Shown here: positions 5,491 to 5,683 of the stretch, piece after piece
How positions within the stretch are numbered: position 1 is the stretch's first letter
How the letters are laid out: every line of letters starts with the position of its first letter
Assembly (NCBI GenBank): GCA_964475515.1
Contig: CAYYWW010000040.1
Span: forward strand, 1-5,683
Length of the DNA: 5,683 bases
Origin: CAYYWW01 sp964475515
GTDB taxonomy: Archaea; Aenigmatarchaeota; Aenigmatarchaeia; QMZP01
Reading direction: 5' to 3'
Notes under the pieces: model-generated
Seen by the model: the letters and a program-made list of their open reading frames with translations, nothing else
Databases searched by the model: none
Told to the model about the DNA's origin: nothing
Translations under genes and position numbers: made by a program

Positions 5491-5500
5491 TTTATATTTT
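5491..5500 (-). promoter_or_regulatory. TATA-like box of the aminotransferase gene
   Basis: On the minus strand this reads AAAATATAAA, centred about 25 bases upstream of the ATG (complement ending at 5470). No Shine-Dalgarno at normal spacing is present, so the message is probably leaderless. The upstream edge abuts a 12-bp palindrome at the position where the BRE and transcription factor B would sit. Confidence 0.52.
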
Positions 5501-5527
5501 TATTCCTATAGGAAATTTTTATTCCTA
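5496..5527. repeat. Two 13-bp direct repeats flanking a palindrome, candidate operator
   Basis: ATTTTTATTCCTA occurs at 5496-5508 and again at 5515-5527, offset by 19 bases. Between and overlapping them is the perfect 12-bp palindrome TTCCTATAGGAA (5503-5514). The block adjoins, and partly overlaps, the aminotransferase TATA box on the minus strand. A protein bound here would compete with TFB/TBP. The related inverted motif AAAGGAAT lies at 5563-5570, next to the nitroreductase promoter. The cognate regulator is not identifiable from this window. Confidence 0.42.
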
Positions 5528-5569
5528 AATGAAATTACAGATGTAGTGCGTGATTATTTGAAAAGGAAT

Positions 5570-5577
5570 TTATTTAA
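5570..5577 (+). promoter_or_regulatory. TATA-like box of the nitroreductase-family gene
   Basis: TTATTTAA, preceded by the purine-rich AAAAGGAA as a possible BRE, centred about 23 bases upstream of the ATG at 5596. An inverted repeat, CTAAT-CAAA-ATTAG (5578-5591), lies between box and start codon and might be an operator. No Shine-Dalgarno is seen. Confidence 0.48.
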
Positions 5578-5595
5578 CTAATCAAAATTAGATAT

Positions 5596-5683
5596 ATGAA
5601 CGTATACGAAGCAATTCTAAAAAGGAGATCGATAAGAAGATTTAAAAATAAACCGGTGGGTTATGATATTCTAGAAAAATGTG
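5596..5683 (+). CDS. Nitroreductase-family FMN oxidoreductase, N-terminal fragment
   Basis: Only the first 29 codons are in the window. They match the characteristic nitroreductase-family N-terminus: MNVYEAILKRRSIRRF followed by a Lys/Pro-containing turn and the start of the next helix. In this family the R-R-S-I-R-R-F segment binds the FMN phosphate (R10, R11, S12 and R14 are candidates). Members are dimeric flavoproteins using NAD(P)H on nitro compounds, quinones or flavins, and some act in specialised biosynthesis; the substrate cannot be inferred here. The start is supported by the family alignment and the TATA spacing. The gene runs off the window edge and is divergent from the aminotransferase across 125 bases. 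Confidence 0.72.
   Translation, partial: MNVYEAILKRRSIRRFKNKPVGYDILEKC

Noticed and set aside
5471..5595. tRNA, small RNA or riboswitch in the larger intergenic gaps (1480-1646, 5471-5595)
   Set aside because: The gaps are AT-rich, contain TATA-like boxes and short palindromes, and show no cloverleaf, conserved aptamer core or extended stable stems.

Overview
The window is an AT-rich, gene-dense stretch that looks archaeal. Three things point that way. First, the gene content: an MTA/SAH/5'-deoxyadenosine deaminase-type amidohydrolase, a COG2403 predicted NTPase of the cyclic 2,3-diphosphoglycerate synthetase family, a CARF-like/winged-helix regulator of Csa3/DUF6293 type, and a LysN-like aminotransferase. 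Second, each gene with a visible start has a TATA-like element centred about 24-30 bases upstream of its start codon and no convincing Shine-Dalgarno sequence, which suggests leaderless transcripts. Third, Arg is mostly encoded by AGA/AGG and Ile often by ATA. The lineage cannot be fixed from this sequence alone.

Layout. Bases 1-221 (+) are the C-terminal end of an unidentified Cys-containing protein. Next is an MtaD/DadD-type deaminase (211-1479, -). It is divergent, across 167 bases, from a 205-residue CARF-like wHTH regulator (1647-2264, +). The regulator converges with a 93-residue two-helix membrane protein (2245-2526, -). That gene is divergent, across 77 bases, from the COG2403 NTPase (2604-3941, +), which converges with a 510-residue PLP aminotransferase (3938-5470, -). 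The aminotransferase is divergent, across 125 bases, from the start of an FMN nitroreductase-family gene (5596 to the edge, +). The strands strictly alternate, so there is no operon. All three convergent pairs overlap at their stop codons (by 11, 20 and 4 bases), and all three divergent pairs share compact promoter regions.

The most notable signal is regulatory. A perfect 12-bp palindrome, TGAAACGTTTCA, occurs in the deaminase/regulator intergenic region and again inside the regulator gene, 238 bases downstream. A second 12-mer, TGAAACAATAAA, is also present once in each place. This suggests that the CARF-like regulator controls itself, and perhaps the divergent adenosine-derivative deaminase, through these sites. 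A different palindrome with direct repeats (TTCCTATAGGAA; ATTTTTATTCCTA twice) lies against the aminotransferase TATA box. The aminotransferase also carries an unusual C-terminal extension: a strongly basic Arg/Lys/Pro segment followed by a Glu-rich, probably helical tail.

I see no CRISPR repeats, RNA genes or mobile elements, and no gene-free stretch longer than 300 bases.
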